NCBI RefSeq assembly: GCF_033947565.1
Contig: NZ_JARPVX010000001.1
Location: 1 to 64,000, forward strand
Origin: Lichenihabitans sp033947565
GTDB taxonomy: Bacteria; Pseudomonadota; Alphaproteobacteria; Rhizobiales; Beijerinckiaceae
DNA length: 64,000 bases
Direction of reading: 5' to 3'
In this document: one piece after another, positions 1 through 9,289 of the stretch
How the letters are laid out: each line of letters starts with the position of its first letter
How positions within the stretch are numbered: position 1 is the first letter of the stretch
Notes under the pieces: generated by a model
Told to the model about the DNA's origin: nothing
The model's database searches: none
What the model saw: the letters and a program-made list of their open reading frames with translations, nothing else
Position numbers and translations under genes: made by a program

Positions 1-43
1 CAGACTCGCACGAGCCCAGCGTCCTGTGAATCCTCTGTGCGCG

Positions 44-136
44 TCAGTGCACTAGGCTTGTCAGCGCAGCAGGATCGGCCATCGCCGGCCCGGCCAGCGT
101 AGCGAGAAGGCCCGCGAGGGCGAGAATGCGCTTCAT
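44..136 (-). CDS. Small secreted peptide, 30 aa (putative)
   Basis: This short reading frame encodes 30 residues. It begins with a textbook signal peptide: a basic MKR start, a Leu/Ala-rich core and an AMA-D cleavage site near residue 20. That leaves a mature tail of only about ten residues (DPAALTSLVH). A GGAG ribosome-binding site lies about 10 bases before the ATG, which supports translation. It sits next to phage virion genes and points away from them, so it could be a phage lysis or entericidin-like peptide, or the truncated start of a lost secreted protein. No family is recognised. The signal peptide and RBS are seen directly; any function is unknown. Confidence 0.4.
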   Translation of the reverse strand: MKRILALAGLLATLAGPAMADPAALTSLVH

Positions 137-304
137 GGGGTGGTGCTCCTGAATAAGCCAACTCGGCCAGCTCGCCGACAAGGCCAAGCCATCGCTGCTT
201 ACGAAGCATAAGCCCCACTATTCTCGCGATGCTTCGAAGTTCGACTTGATCGAATTGATCGCAAAAAGCGGAATGACGTAAGCATTCGGTAGGACGCACG
301 GCGC

Positions 305-658
305 GTGTTGCGCTATCTTGCTTCGACACTTCTCAAGAAAGTCGCGGCATTGCATGAGCAGGCTGAACTAACCACCGCAACAGACAACAGTCCCGAACCG
401 GACAGTTCAGCTTCTATCGCGGCGCCAACCGTCGAGTACGACCGCTCGACGCTCGAAATGGTCATGCACCTCGAAACCGCCGCAGAGGCGATCCGTGACT
501 TGCAGATCACCGTCTCGCTGTGGCCCGAAGATTGCGCCACGGTCGACGAGCACACCCAGCGCATCGCGAACGCCATGGGTCAGGCCTACGCGGCCCGTGA
601 CCGCTTCCTTGCCTTTCACGCCTTCCTGTCCGGCCTTCCGGCCGTCGATCCGAGCTAG
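305..658 (+). CDS. Hypothetical phage-associated protein, 117 aa
   Basis: A 117-residue soluble protein starting at GTG (305) with an alternative TTG one codon later. It has no membrane segment. The middle is acidic and Ser/Pro-rich, and the C-terminal half (about residues 45-110) looks helical. The stop lies only six bases before the ATG of the 832-aa virion protein, so the two are probably co-transcribed and this is a small late phage protein, perhaps structural or a chaperone. I do not recognise a family. Codon use is slightly less GC-extreme than in the chromosomal genes downstream. Confidence 0.55.
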   Translation: MLRYLASTLLKKVAALHEQAELTTATDNSPEPDSSASIAAPTVEYDRSTLEMVMHLETAAEAIRDLQITVSLWPEDCATVDEHTQRIANAMGQAYAARDRFLAFHAFLSGLPAVDPS

Positions 659-664
659 ACGCCC

Positions 665-3163
665 ATGTTCGAAGCACCCGTCGCGGTCCCGTCTTTCGGC
701 CAAGCCGTCCCACCCCCGGTCGACACGAGCTGGATTGCCCAGCTTCCGCAGACGTACCGCCAAGGCGTTCTGCAGCAGCGTCAACTCGACATCGCCAATG
801 CGGGTCAGGACACCACGCCTGCGGGAGCCTCCGCACCCGACATGACGGCGCTGACCAACCGCTTGATGCAGCTCGGCGCCTACGATCAGGCCGGAACGCT
901 CATGTCGCTCGGCTTGCGCCAGAAGGTGCTGAACTCGCCCGGCAGCCTCGACGACCCGCTGGGGCGTGGTGGCGCCGGCCCGCAGGCTTCGGCGGCGGGT
1001 GGCACCAGCAGCCCATTCAACCCGGCCAATTCGACCAAGGGCGCGAACCCGGAGGTGGTCGCCTACGTCAAGCAGGCAGCGCAACAGCGCGACATGAACC
1101 CGAACGTTGCGCTTGCCGTGTCAGGGGGTGAAGGCCTGAAGGGTTTCGACCCGAATGGCAGCGCCAATCCCGGCGACGGAAACAGCAGCTTCGGACCGTT
1201 CCAGCTTCACTACGGCAATGTTGCTGGATCGGGTGCCGGCAATCAGGTGGCCGGCCTCGGCGATGATTTCACCAAGGCGACCGGCCTCGACGCTCGCGAT
1301 CCTTCGACATGGAAGGCCCAGGTCGACTTCGCCCTCGACCACGCCGCGAAGAACGGGTGGGGCGCGTTCCACGGTGCTCGTGCGCTCGGCATCGGTAATT
1401 TCGCCGGCATCGGCGGCCGGCCCTCGACCGTCGCCGCCTACGCCCCGCAGCCTGCCGCAGCCCCGGCGCAAGCCGCCATCGGCGCCGCCACGGGCCAACA
1501 GCCCTATCGCGTGGCCTCCCTCGGCCCCGTCGCGCCTCCGGCCGGATCACCGCCAGCCTCAGCCCCCACCGCGAACCCGCAGCCGCCTGGCTTCGGTGCC
1601 GCGAACGGCTCTCCCACGGCCGGCACCGCGCAATCGCAGATGGTCACGCCCGCGGAATGGGCCGCCAAGTTCAATCCCAACGATCCAGGCCTCGCCGGCA
1701 AGATCGCCGATGCGATCGGCATCGACCCGGGCGAGAGCATCGACGTTCAGGATCTGAACATCCGTCGCGCTGTGCTGCCGGTCCTGCAAGCCTCGCGGCA
1801 GCAGCCCACGTCACAGCCTGGCGCGTCACCTTCTGCCACGGCGGCGGCGACGACCGCCGAGCCTGTGCCCGGCAACTCGCATCCCTTCGGCCCTGGCGGT
1901 AGCGCAGGGGCGCCGCCTCGCCCGCCTGTCGGATCGGTCAACCCCGTGGCCGCCGATCCTGCCGCAGCGCCCATGCCGACCCAGGCCAGCGCGCTGGGTC
2001 GCTTCGTCGCGCAGCCGGGACCGCAGTTGACCCCTGCCGTTCCTCAGCCTGTCCAGCCGCAGGCCGGCGCCGATGTTCCTGGCCTTCCGGCCGGCTACCA
2101 GCAGCCCGGCGGCGGAACCCGCTACATTAACGACGTCCTGGGCATGGCCTCGCAGTATGCCGATGCCGGCTTAGAGGGTCGCGCCAAGGCCTACACGGTG
2201 CGCGCCCAGCAGGTGCAAGCCCAGCTCGAGGCGGCTCAGAAGTCCCAGCTCGACCTTCAGACCCACAATGCCGAACTGACACCCGAGCAGAAGAATTTCG
2301 GCACAATGCGGGATCAATACGGCTTCACCGGCTCCCCGCTCGACTTGGAGAACCAGCAGGCCCAGCAGAAGGCCGACGCCCGAGCGCGTGCCAGTGCGCA
2401 GTATGGCTTGATCGAGACGCAGCAGCCGGACGGGACAACCATCTACGTGCCCCGCGCTCAGGTGCTCAACGGCACGGCCGGCGGCGGCAGCAACGGCCCT
2501 GTGGTGAAATCGCAGCCGGCCTATGTCACGCAGGGGCAGTCCGCGCTCCTGTCCAAGCTCAATGACGGCGCCACCTCTTTCCAGGAACGCCAGGTCGCAG
2601 GCGAGCGCTTGGACGCCCTCGGCAACCTGCTCTCCACATTTCAGACCGGCGCCAACAGCGACGCCTTCAACAACGCCGCGGCGAACCTCCGCTCCTTCGG
2701 CATCGACGTGCCGGACACGGCGACCACGAACCCGGCCGCGATGCAGACCTTCGCCAAGAACGCCTATGCGTCGGTCCTGTCCGCCATGCGGGAACAGGGG
2801 AACAAGCAGTTCGTCGCGGAGGTGCAGTCCGCCATCAATTCCAACCCGAACCCCAATCTGCAACCCGCCGCGAACCAAGCCATGATTGCGCAGATCAAAG
2901 GCATCCAGAGCTATCGGGATCAAAACTACCGCGACTATTCGGATTGGTATGACGGCAACAAGGGCGCCAGCAACGACGCCAAGTTTCAGACCGATTGGGC
3001 CAAGGCGAACCCCCTCAGCCGCTATGTCGGCGACGCCAAGAAGGAGATTGCGCCGCTCGGCGTTGCGATCCCGCCTGCCGATCAGCGCGTGACTGGACAG
3101 CGCTACGCCGTGCCGGGTCAGGGCGTGTTCCGGTGGCAGGGCAACGGGTGGAGCAAGAACTGA
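665..3163 (+). CDS. Phage virion protein with lysozyme-like segment
   Basis: An 832-residue protein. Residues 115-245 resemble phage tail-tip lysozyme or lytic-transglycosylase segments: a proposed catalytic Glu in SGGEGL, followed by FGPFQLHYG and a W-G-A-F-H-G stretch, motifs typical of muralytic domains carried by virions. Residues 255-480 are a Pro/Ala/Gly/Gln-rich linker, and residues 500 to the end are largely helical and Gln/Asn-rich. Such long multidomain proteins are usually internal-virion or tail proteins that locally open peptidoglycan during DNA injection. The stop TGA overlaps the ATG of the next gene (TGATG), indicating translational coupling. The muralytic role is inferred from motifs; the exact virion position is unknown. 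Confidence 0.65.
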   Translation: MFEAPVAVPSFGQAVPPPVDTSWIAQLPQTYRQGVLQQRQLDIANAGQDTTPAGASAPDMTALTNRLMQLGAYDQAGTLMSLGLRQKVLNSPGSLDDPLGRGGAGPQASAAGGTSSPFNPANSTKGANPEVVAYVKQAAQQRDMNPNVALAVSGGEGLKGFDPNGSANPGDGNSSFGPFQLHYGNVAGSGAGNQVAGLGDDFTKATGLDARDPSTWKAQVDFALDHAAKNGWGAFHGARALGIGNFAGIGGRPSTVAAYAPQPAAAPAQAAIGAATGQQPYRVASLGPVAPPAGSPPASAPTANPQPPGFGAANGSPTAGTAQSQMVTPAEWAAKFNPNDPGLAGKIADAIGIDPGESIDVQDLNIRRAVLPVLQASRQQPTSQPGASPSATAAATTAEPVPGNSHPFGPGGSAGAPPRPPVGSVNPVAADPAAAPMPTQASALGRFVAQPGPQLTPAVPQPVQPQAGADVPGLPAGYQQPGGGTRYINDVLGMASQYADAGLEGRAKAYTVRAQQVQAQLEAAQKSQLDLQTHNAELTPEQKNFGTMRDQYGFTGSPLDLENQQAQQKADARARASAQYGLIETQQPDGTTIYVPRAQVLNGTAGGGSNGPVVKSQPAYVTQGQSALLSKLNDGATSFQERQVAGERLDALGNLLSTFQTGANSDAFNNAAANLRSFGIDVPDTATTNPAAMQTFAKNAYASVLSAMREQGNKQFVAEVQSAINSNPNPNLQPAANQAMIAQIKGIQSYRDQNYRDYSDWYDGNKGASNDAKFQTDWAKANPLSRYVGDAKKEIAPLGVAIPPADQRVTGQRYAVPGQGVFRWQGNGWSKN

Positions 3164-6100
3164 TGGCCGACGCGCTCTTTTCCGACGCCGATCTCGGCAT
3201 CACCAGCACCCCGGCGCCGGGCTCGCTCTTTGTTCCGCCTGCCTCGACCGACACGGCGCCTCCGCTCACGGTGCGGGCGCAGGCTCGCCCCATGCCGGTG
3301 CAGCAGGGGGCGGCACCCGACAAGCCGCAACTGTTCTCCGACGCCGATCTCGGCATCGCACCGAGCGGCGGGGCCGGTGGCGCGCTCGCGAACAGCCCCA
3401 CGGACAGCAACACGTCGGGCTTCCTGAAAGGTGCCGGTACGGCGGTCATCAAGGGCCTGTCCGACATCCCCGGCATTTTTGGCGGGGCCATGGACACGGC
3501 TGATTACCTCGTGGCTAGAGCCCAGGCCAAGATCACCGGCCGCCCGGTCGCCGACATCTTGAAGGAACAGGCCGACCTCAAGGAACAGAGCGCCGCCGAC
3601 CCTGTCTTCAAGTATGCCGATCCCCGGAACTGGCTGCCCTCTGGCGAGCAGATCGCCGCTCCCGTGCTGGCCAAGACGGGCGAGTACAAGCCCGACAGCG
3701 AACTCGGCAAAGCCGCCATGGCGGCGGGCGAGGCGGCCGTTTCGGGCTTCTCCCCCGTGATCGCAGGCGGCGGGGCCGGCAACATCGTGCGGGGCGGCCT
3801 TGAACTCGCGGTGCCCAACGCGGCGGCCGGAGCGGCGTCTCAGGTTGCGACCGATGTCATGCAAGATCCGCTGTACGGCATGGCCGCGGGAGCCGCGGCA
3901 GGGGGCGCCGCGAGCGCGGCTGGCAAGGTGGCGGCCCGCGTGCTCTCTCCCGCCGTGGCGGGCATTCCTGGCGCCACCACGGCGCCCATTCTCGGTCCCG
4001 CCTTGCAGGATGCGCGGGACCAGGCTGCGGCGCAGCAACTCCTCAAGCAGTCGAGCGACCCGGCTGCCTTGCGGACGTGGGCCGCGACGCCTGACACGCC
4101 GAGCGCAGTTCCGAACTCTCCCAGCACCACGGCCACCGCGGTCGGCAACGATCGTGGCCTTTTCCAGGCCGAGAAGGATGCCCGCAATGCCAACAACCTG
4201 CCATTCAACGCGATCGACACGGCGCGCAGCGACGCACAGCTCGGCGTCATCGGCAATCAGCAGCCCACGGGGGACGTGTTCCGACCAGGCCGCATGTTCG
4301 CCGATCGCCTTGACGCGCTCGACGCTGCCACCCAGCAGGCCGAGGAACGCCTGACGGCCGCCCATGACGCCGCAACGGCCACCAGGGCGCAGGCCGGGCA
4401 GCAGGCCGAGGACCAAGCCAATGCCGACCTGATGGCCCGCCAATCCGATCGGCAGGCAGCCTCGACCGACGCCCTCGACCGGTTCGGCGCCGATCAGCAG
4501 GCCGCCCACGACCACCTCACCCAATCCTTCGCCGAGGCGCAGAGCCAGGCGCAGCAGCGCGCGCAGGACGCCGCGGCCCCGCTCGGCCCCGTGGTGCCGG
4601 CGGAACAGGCCGGCGCGACCCTGCGGAGCGCCGTCGAGGAAGCCCGCACCGCCGCCAAGAGCGCGCGGGATGGCCTCTACAAGGCCGTTGACCCTGATGG
4701 CACCCTCGCCACCGTCGTGACGCCCGTGAAGGAAGCAAAGCAGGCCATCGCCAAGGGCATCGATCCTTATTCCGGGGTGCAGCCCAGCGGCGCCGAGGCG
4801 GGCCTTTGGAACGACATCGACCGCCTGCCCGACGTGATCCCGTTCCGATCCTTGCAGAAGCTCGACACCCGCGTGACGGCCGCCATGGCCGACGCCCGCC
4901 GCAACCCCAACCCGAACGACCCCGAAGCCTTGTCACGCCTGACGCAGTTGAAGGGCGCCGTGGTCGACGCTATCCATGATGGCGTTGAGAACCAGGTGGC
5001 GCACGAAGCTCGCTTGGTCAACGAAGGCTTGCTGCGGCCAGATCAGGCCATGCAGGCGCGCATGGGCTCTTTGTGGAATGACGATTTCGGAGCCGAGCGA
5101 GTTGACGCCAGAGCAAGCGTTGCTCGCACTGGAACAGGGGATGCAGGAATTTCCGCCCGTGGATCATCCGGCTATTCTGGCTCGGTTCGAGCAGCGGGCC
5201 AGACGGGACGGCAATCTCCTCAAGCTCCGCGCGATCCGGGCCTATCGTCAGAAGCACCTCTCTACGACCCCGCAGGACGGCCAAGCCGACCCGTAAGGCC
5301 GCAGAACCCGCAACCACAGTCCCTCGTCGACTTCATCCGCGAGCGCGGCGGCGTACAAGATCCTGGTGGCGATCTGCGGAGCATGGGCTATGGCGATATC
5401 CGCGGGCTGATCGCCAAGCCGGGGGAAGGCCTGCATCCCGACAAGATGCGCGAGGCCGCTGCGGAAGCCGGCTATCTCGGCGCTGACACGCAGCACGCGG
5501 TGGCGAACACCACCATCAATGACCTTTTCGAACACGTCGACCCGGAGCACCCGGTCTATTCGGTCAGGGATGAAGGCGCGTCCCACGCGTGGGACGCCTA
5601 CCGCCAGGAGAAGGTCATCCACGACGAGAGCCGAGGCCAGTACGGCGGCAGCAGCGCCGTGCCTCCCAAGACGCCGCTTTCGGCTTACACCGAGGCCGAT
5701 ATGTACCCGCCCGGCCTCGCGCCCGAGCAGCGCCGACAGGAAGGCTTGCGGCCCAACTTCGATCAGGGCGCCGCAGACCGGCTTGCAGCCGCCAAGGCCG
5801 CCCACGCCACCTACGCGCAGACTTACCGCAACGGCCCCGTCGCACCCGCGATCAAGACCAACGGCTTTGCCGGGCAGTACGTAGCCCCCAACGGCGAGGT
5901 GGCGGCCAAGGCCTTTGCCACCGGCCCGGCCGGCTACGAGCGCACCCGCGCTTTCCTGACGGCCGCCCGCAACGACCCGCGTGCCGTGTCGTCGATCACG
6001 GATTTCGCGCTCAACCCGATCCGCACGAAGCTGACGGGCTTGGGCACCGTGAGCCCCAGCGCATTCGCCAGGTGGAAAACGGAATATGCAGGCTCGCTTC

Positions 6101-7161
6101 GCGCCATAGACGAGGTAAGCCCCGCCTTCTCGTCCCGCTTCGACAACGCCGCCAGCGCCACCCAGGCGTTGACCGATGCCGGCCTGCAGCATCGCGCCGA
6201 GTTGCGGCAATTCGAGAGCGAGCAGGCCGGCCGGCTTCTTGCGGCTCGAGCCGCAGGCCGTGCCGACACTCAAACCGCCAACCGCAGCGACGCCGCGACC
6301 GTTCGGGCCTCGATCTCGGCCAATCGCGATGCGCTGCGAACCGCCAGCGCGGCCGAGGCAGCGCAGCTTCGCTCCACCATCGCGACCCAGCGCGCCATCC
6401 TGGCCGATGCCGGCAGGACGCCGGCCGGCAGGTTCGGACAGACGGTCGGCCGTAGTCTGGCGCCCACGGAGGTCGAGAACACGATCGGCGCCATGATGAG
6501 CACCGGCCGGACGGGTGCGAGCCGCATGCGGTCACTCGCCACCGATGCGGGTTCAGACCCTGCGGCCCTAGCCGGCCTTCGCAAGGCGGGTGTCGACTAC
6601 ATGGTGCGCAGCTTCAGCAACGCTGATGGTTCGCTGTCCGGGGCCAAGTTCATCAAGTTCGTGACCGACAACCGGGATACCCTCAAGGAGCTGTTCACGC
6701 AGGAGCAGGTGTCCATGTTCGGCGCCGTGGCCCGCGATGCCGAGGCCGGCGCACGCTGGCGCACCGAAACCGCGATCAAGGGCGGGTCGGATACGGTGAA
6801 GAACCTCGGCGCCTTGGTCGACCGGGCCAGCAAGGAGGGCAAGCATTTCTCGTTTATGTCGGCCGCGATCGGCGCCGGCACCGCGGCCTTTGCCCATGGC
6901 GGCCTCAAGGAGGCGGCCTATGCGGGCGGTGCGGCAGGCGTGGCCTATCTCTACAACACCTTGCGCTCGACCGGGCTTGGAGTGGCACGCGAGCGCTACC
7001 GCGAAGCCTTGCTCGATCCGCAGCTCGCCAAGCTTCTGATCTCCAAGATGCCGGCCACGGTCGAGGCCGGAAAGCTTCGCAGCGTTGCCGGCTACGTGCG
7101 CCGCGGCATCATCCTCGGACCCTTGCTGACGGGACCGAACGCGATCAGGGCGAGGCAGTGA
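3163..7161 (+). CDS. Large phage internal-virion-type protein, 1332 aa
   Basis: The reading frame is open from 2995, but the ATG at 3163 overlaps the upstream stop (TGATG) and gives the natural start MADALFSDADLGI. The LFSDADLGI motif appears twice, near residues 5 and 57. After an Ala/Gly-rich region (about 85-300), residues 390-480 form an Ala/Gln/Asp-rich coiled coil. A Gly/Ser/Arg-rich linker sits near 640-710, and a conserved-looking segment starts at SLVDFIRERGG. The C-terminus (about 1230-1300) contains Ala/Gly-rich stretches that could insert into membranes. Size, order and composition fit podovirus-like internal virion or ejection proteins. No integrase, capsid or terminase is visible, so only the right end of the element is in view. 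Confidence 0.6.
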   Translation: MADALFSDADLGITSTPAPGSLFVPPASTDTAPPLTVRAQARPMPVQQGAAPDKPQLFSDADLGIAPSGGAGGALANSPTDSNTSGFLKGAGTAVIKGLSDIPGIFGGAMDTADYLVARAQAKITGRPVADILKEQADLKEQSAADPVFKYADPRNWLPSGEQIAAPVLAKTGEYKPDSELGKAAMAAGEAAVSGFSPVIAGGGAGNIVRGGLELAVPNAAAGAASQVATDVMQDPLYGMAAGAAAGGAASAAGKVAARVLSPAVAGIPGATTAPILGPALQDARDQAAAQQLLKQSSDPAALRTWAATPDTPSAVPNSPSTTATAVGNDRGLFQAEKDARNANNLPFNAIDTARSDAQLGVIGNQQPTGDVFRPGRMFADRLDALDAATQQAEERLTAAHDAATATRAQAGQQAEDQANADLMARQSDRQAASTDALDRFGADQQAAHDHLTQSFAEAQSQAQQRAQDAAAPLGPVVPAEQAGATLRSAVEEARTAAKSARDGLYKAVDPDGTLATVVTPVKEAKQAIAKGIDPYSGVQPSGAEAGLWNDIDRLPDVIPFRSLQKLDTRVTAAMADARRNPNPNDPEALSRLTQLKGAVVDAIHDGVENQVAHEARLVNEGLLRPDQAMQARMGSLWNDDFGAERVDARASVARTGTGDAGISARGSSGYSGSVRAAGQTGRQSPQAPRDPGLSSEAPLYDPAGRPSRPVRPQNPQPQSLVDFIRERGGVQDPGGDLRSMGYGDIRGLIAKPGEGLHPDKMREAAAEAGYLGADTQHAVANTTINDLFEHVDPEHPVYSVRDEGASHAWDAYRQEKVIHDESRGQYGGSSAVPPKTPLSAYTEADMYPPGLAPEQRRQEGLRPNFDQGAADRLAAAKAAHATYAQTYRNGPVAPAIKTNGFAGQYVAPNGEVAAKAFATGPAGYERTRAFLTAARNDPRAVSSITDFALNPIRTKLTGLGTVSPSAFARWKTEYAGSLRAIDEVSPAFSSRFDNAASATQALTDAGLQHRAELRQFESEQAGRLLAARAAGRADTQTANRSDAATVRASISANRDALRTASAAEAAQLRSTIATQRAILADAGRTPAGRFGQTVGRSLAPTEVENTIGAMMSTGRTGASRMRSLATDAGSDPAALAGLRKAGVDYMVRSFSNADGSLSGAKFIKFVTDNRDTLKELFTQEQVSMFGAVARDAEAGARWRTETAIKGGSDTVKNLGALVDRASKEGKHFSFMSAAIGAGTAAFAHGGLKEAAYAGGAAGVAYLYNTLRSTGLGVARERYREALLDPQLAKLLISKMPATVEAGKLRSVAGYVRRGIILGPLLTGPNAIRARQ
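5078..5296 (+). CDS. Possible overprinted small gene inside the phage virion gene
   Basis: A 72-residue frame nested out of phase within the 1332-aa gene. Read from ATG 5078, it gives a charged, amphipathic and very protein-like sequence (TPEQALLALEQ, DHPAILARFEQRARR, LLKLRAIRAYRQ). The main frame over the same bases reads as Arg/Gly/Ser/Ala-rich filler. This could be a true overlapping gene, or two compensating frameshifts that moved an original helical segment out of the main frame. No clear Shine-Dalgarno sequence was seen. Composition is the only support. Confidence 0.3.
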   Translation: MTISEPSELTPEQALLALEQGMQEFPPVDHPAILARFEQRARRDGNLLKLRAIRAYRQKHLSTTPQDGQADP

Positions 7162-7216
7162 GGAAGCAACCGAAAGCGAAGTGCTGCTGACCCGGGTCCG
7201 GCAGCCTCTTCAGCGC

Positions 7217-7531
7217 TTACTCGGCAGCGCTGGTAAGGACACGAATGGTCCGGCCTGCGAGCAGATCCTTCACCTTCGCTCCGTAAGCCGCCATGTGGCT
7301 TGATGCGGCATGCGCCTTGAGATCGTCCATCGTCGACCACTTCTCGACAACGACGAATGTGTCGGCACCAAGCGGCTCCTGCATGGCGCCGCCGCCAGGA
7401 GCATCGATCGCGGGCTGATACTCGATGCAGCCCTGCTCGGCATGCACCGCCGGCATGTTGGCGCGGAAGTGATCAAGAACCTGATCTCGCGAACCGGGTT
7501 TTGCTGTGACAAACGCGAGAACATGGATCAT
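7217..7531 (-). CDS. Antibiotic biosynthesis monooxygenase (YgiN-like)
   Basis: A 104-residue protein of the ABM/YgiN ferredoxin-like fold. Recognisable features are the N-terminal strand MIHVLAFVTAKPG, the AEQGCIEYQ segment, and the family signature EKWSTMDDLKAHAASSHM near residues 68-85. Family members act as quinol or polyketide monooxygenases, or simply as small stress-related dimers that use no cofactor. The start at MIHV is preferred to the upstream ATG (7546) because the fold begins there. It stands alone between phage DNA and tRNA-Glu and is probably host DNA. The specific substrate is unknown. Confidence 0.8.
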   Translation of the reverse strand: MIHVLAFVTAKPGSRDQVLDHFRANMPAVHAEQGCIEYQPAIDAPGGGAMQEPLGADTFVVVEKWSTMDDLKAHAASSHMAAYGAKVKDLLAGRTIRVLTSAAE

Positions 7532-7696
7532 AGCCGGCCGTTCCATTGCAGATCCTAACGATCGCAGGCGACTTCATTGCTGCTAAGCAGAGCGTCGCGT
7601 CAACGTCCGCCCACGTTCGCCACCATGTCTTCCGTAAAATTTCCGTACAAGGCCCGGCTTGGCTTCCAAATTCAGGCTTAAGTGGCTGAAAAGGCT

Positions 7697-7772
7697 TGGT
7701 GCTCCCTAGGGGAATCGAACCCCTGTTTTCGCCGTGAGAGGGCGACGTCCTAGACCGCTAGACGAAGGGAGC
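7697..7772 (-). tRNA. tRNA-Glu (CTC)
   Basis: On the minus strand the sequence folds as a cloverleaf. The acceptor stem GCTCCCT pairs with AGGGAGC, followed by discriminator A and an encoded CCA. The T-loop reads GGTTCGATTCC, and the anticodon loop contains CTC between a GCC/GGC-type stem, which reads Glu GAG codons. It lies about 535 bases downstream of the last phage gene, so it is a possible integration site, though no duplicated 3' end is visible in the window. Confidence 0.95.
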
Positions 7773-7912
7773 AGCGCGGGGCTTTCATAGCAGGACCTTG
7801 CCGCGGTGCAAGCCAAGAATGGGGTCGCGGCGCAGTTTGGTGATCGATCCGACATGGCCGGCGTGAGGCTTCGGCGCTACATGGACTGGCACGACAGCCG
7901 GAGCCCGACGCC

Positions 7913-9166
7913 ATGACGACCGACCTGCCCTTCAGCGATGCAATCGACCCAGAGAAGCTCGACCGGCTGGCCGAGGTCGCCATCAAGGTGGGCTTGCGGC
8001 TGCAGGCGGGACAGGATCTGCTCATCACGGCGCCAGTGGCGGCCTTGCCTCTGGTGCGTCGGCTCGTTGTCCATGCGTATCGGGCGGGTGCGGGTCTGGT
8101 GATGCCATTCCTGTCCGACGAAGCCGTGACGCTGGCGCGCTTCGACCATGGGTCCGATGCGAGCTTCGATCGGGCCGCGACATGGCTTTACGAGGGCTTC
8201 GCCAAAGCCTTCGACGCCAATACGGCCCGACTGGCGGTGGTGGGTGACGACCCCATGCTGCTGGCCGGGCAGGACGCCGACAAGGTGGCACGCGCCAACA
8301 AGGCCACCTCGATGGCCTATCGCCCGGCGCTCGAGAAGATCGCGGGTTTCGATATCAATTGGAACATCGTGGCCTATCCGGGCGCCGCCTGGGCGCGTCA
8401 GGTCTTCCCCGGCGACGGCGAGGCCACGGCCGTCACCCGCTTGGCCAATGCGATCTTTGCGGCCTCCCGGGTCGACCGGGCCGATCCCGTTGCGGCCTGG
8501 CACGAGCACAATGCCGCGTTGGCTGAGCGTACCGCCTGGCTGAACGGCCAACAGTTCAGCGCCCTGCACTATTCCGGACCCGGCACAGACCTGACGATCG
8601 GTTTGGCGGATGGGCACGAATGGCATGGTGGCGCATCGACGGCGAAGAACGGTATTACCTGCAATCCCAACATCCCCACCGAGGAGGTGTTCACCACCCC
8701 GCATGCGCTGCGGGTGGACGGCCACGTGCGCTCCACCAAGCCTTTGTCGCACCAGGGCACGCTGATCGACGACATCCGGGTGCGCTTCAGCGAAGGACGG
8801 ATCGTCGAGGCCCACGCGGGCAAGGGTGAAGCGGTGTTGAACAAGGTGCTCGACATCGACGAGGGCGCCCGCCGGCTCGGTGAGGTGGCGCTGGTCCCGC
8901 ATTCGTCGCCGATTTCGAAGAGCGGTATCTTGTTCCTCAACACGCTGTTCGACGAGAATGCGGCCTGTCACATCGCACTTGGCCAGTGTTACGCCAAATG
9001 CTTCGTCGATGGAGCACGGCTGACGCCAGAGCAGATCGCGGCACAGGGCGGCAATACAAGCTCGATCCACATCGACTGGATGATCGGCTCCGACGAGATC
9101 GACATCGATGGCGTGCGGCCCGATGGCAGCCGGGTGCCGGTGTTCCGGCGCGGCGAATGGGCTTGA
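7913..9166 (+). CDS. M29 family aminopeptidase
   Basis: A 417-residue cytosolic metallopeptidase of the M29 (AmpS/PepS, thermophilic aminopeptidase) family. It removes N-terminal residues from peptides using a two-metal centre. The characteristic blocks are in order: NIPTEEVFT (residues about 256-264, metal-binding Glu), a RIVEAHAGKGE strand, VPHSSPIS with a ligand His, and NTLFDENAACHIALG, which supplies further ligands. Length matches the family. It is monocistronic; the next gene (arginase) is convergent. Substrate preference cannot be read from the sequence. Confidence 0.92.
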   Translation: MTTDLPFSDAIDPEKLDRLAEVAIKVGLRLQAGQDLLITAPVAALPLVRRLVVHAYRAGAGLVMPFLSDEAVTLARFDHGSDASFDRAATWLYEGFAKAFDANTARLAVVGDDPMLLAGQDADKVARANKATSMAYRPALEKIAGFDINWNIVAYPGAAWARQVFPGDGEATAVTRLANAIFAASRVDRADPVAAWHEHNAALAERTAWLNGQQFSALHYSGPGTDLTIGLADGHEWHGGASTAKNGITCNPNIPTEEVFTTPHALRVDGHVRSTKPLSHQGTLIDDIRVRFSEGRIVEAHAGKGEAVLNKVLDIDEGARRLGEVALVPHSSPISKSGILFLNTLFDENAACHIALGQCYAKCFVDGARLTPEQIAAQGGNTSSIHIDWMIGSDEIDIDGVRPDGSRVPVFRRGEWA

Positions 9167-9289
9167 TGCCCAACGCCACCACGACTTGCTCGATCGCCGG
9201 CACGACACCGGGGCGCTGCTAACCCACTTTCTTGACAACCCAAGGGGCGCCGCAAGGCCCGGGCCGACCGGCGAGGCGTTTTCCTGACC

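Noticed and set aside
3118..4524. 468-aa open frame antisense to the virion protein
   Set aside because: Arg/Gly-rich, no start signal, and the coding strand is consistent with the neighbouring phage genes.
7162..7772. Prophage attachment site at tRNA-Glu
   Set aside because: No duplicated tRNA 3' end or integrase is visible in the window, so no att site can be drawn.
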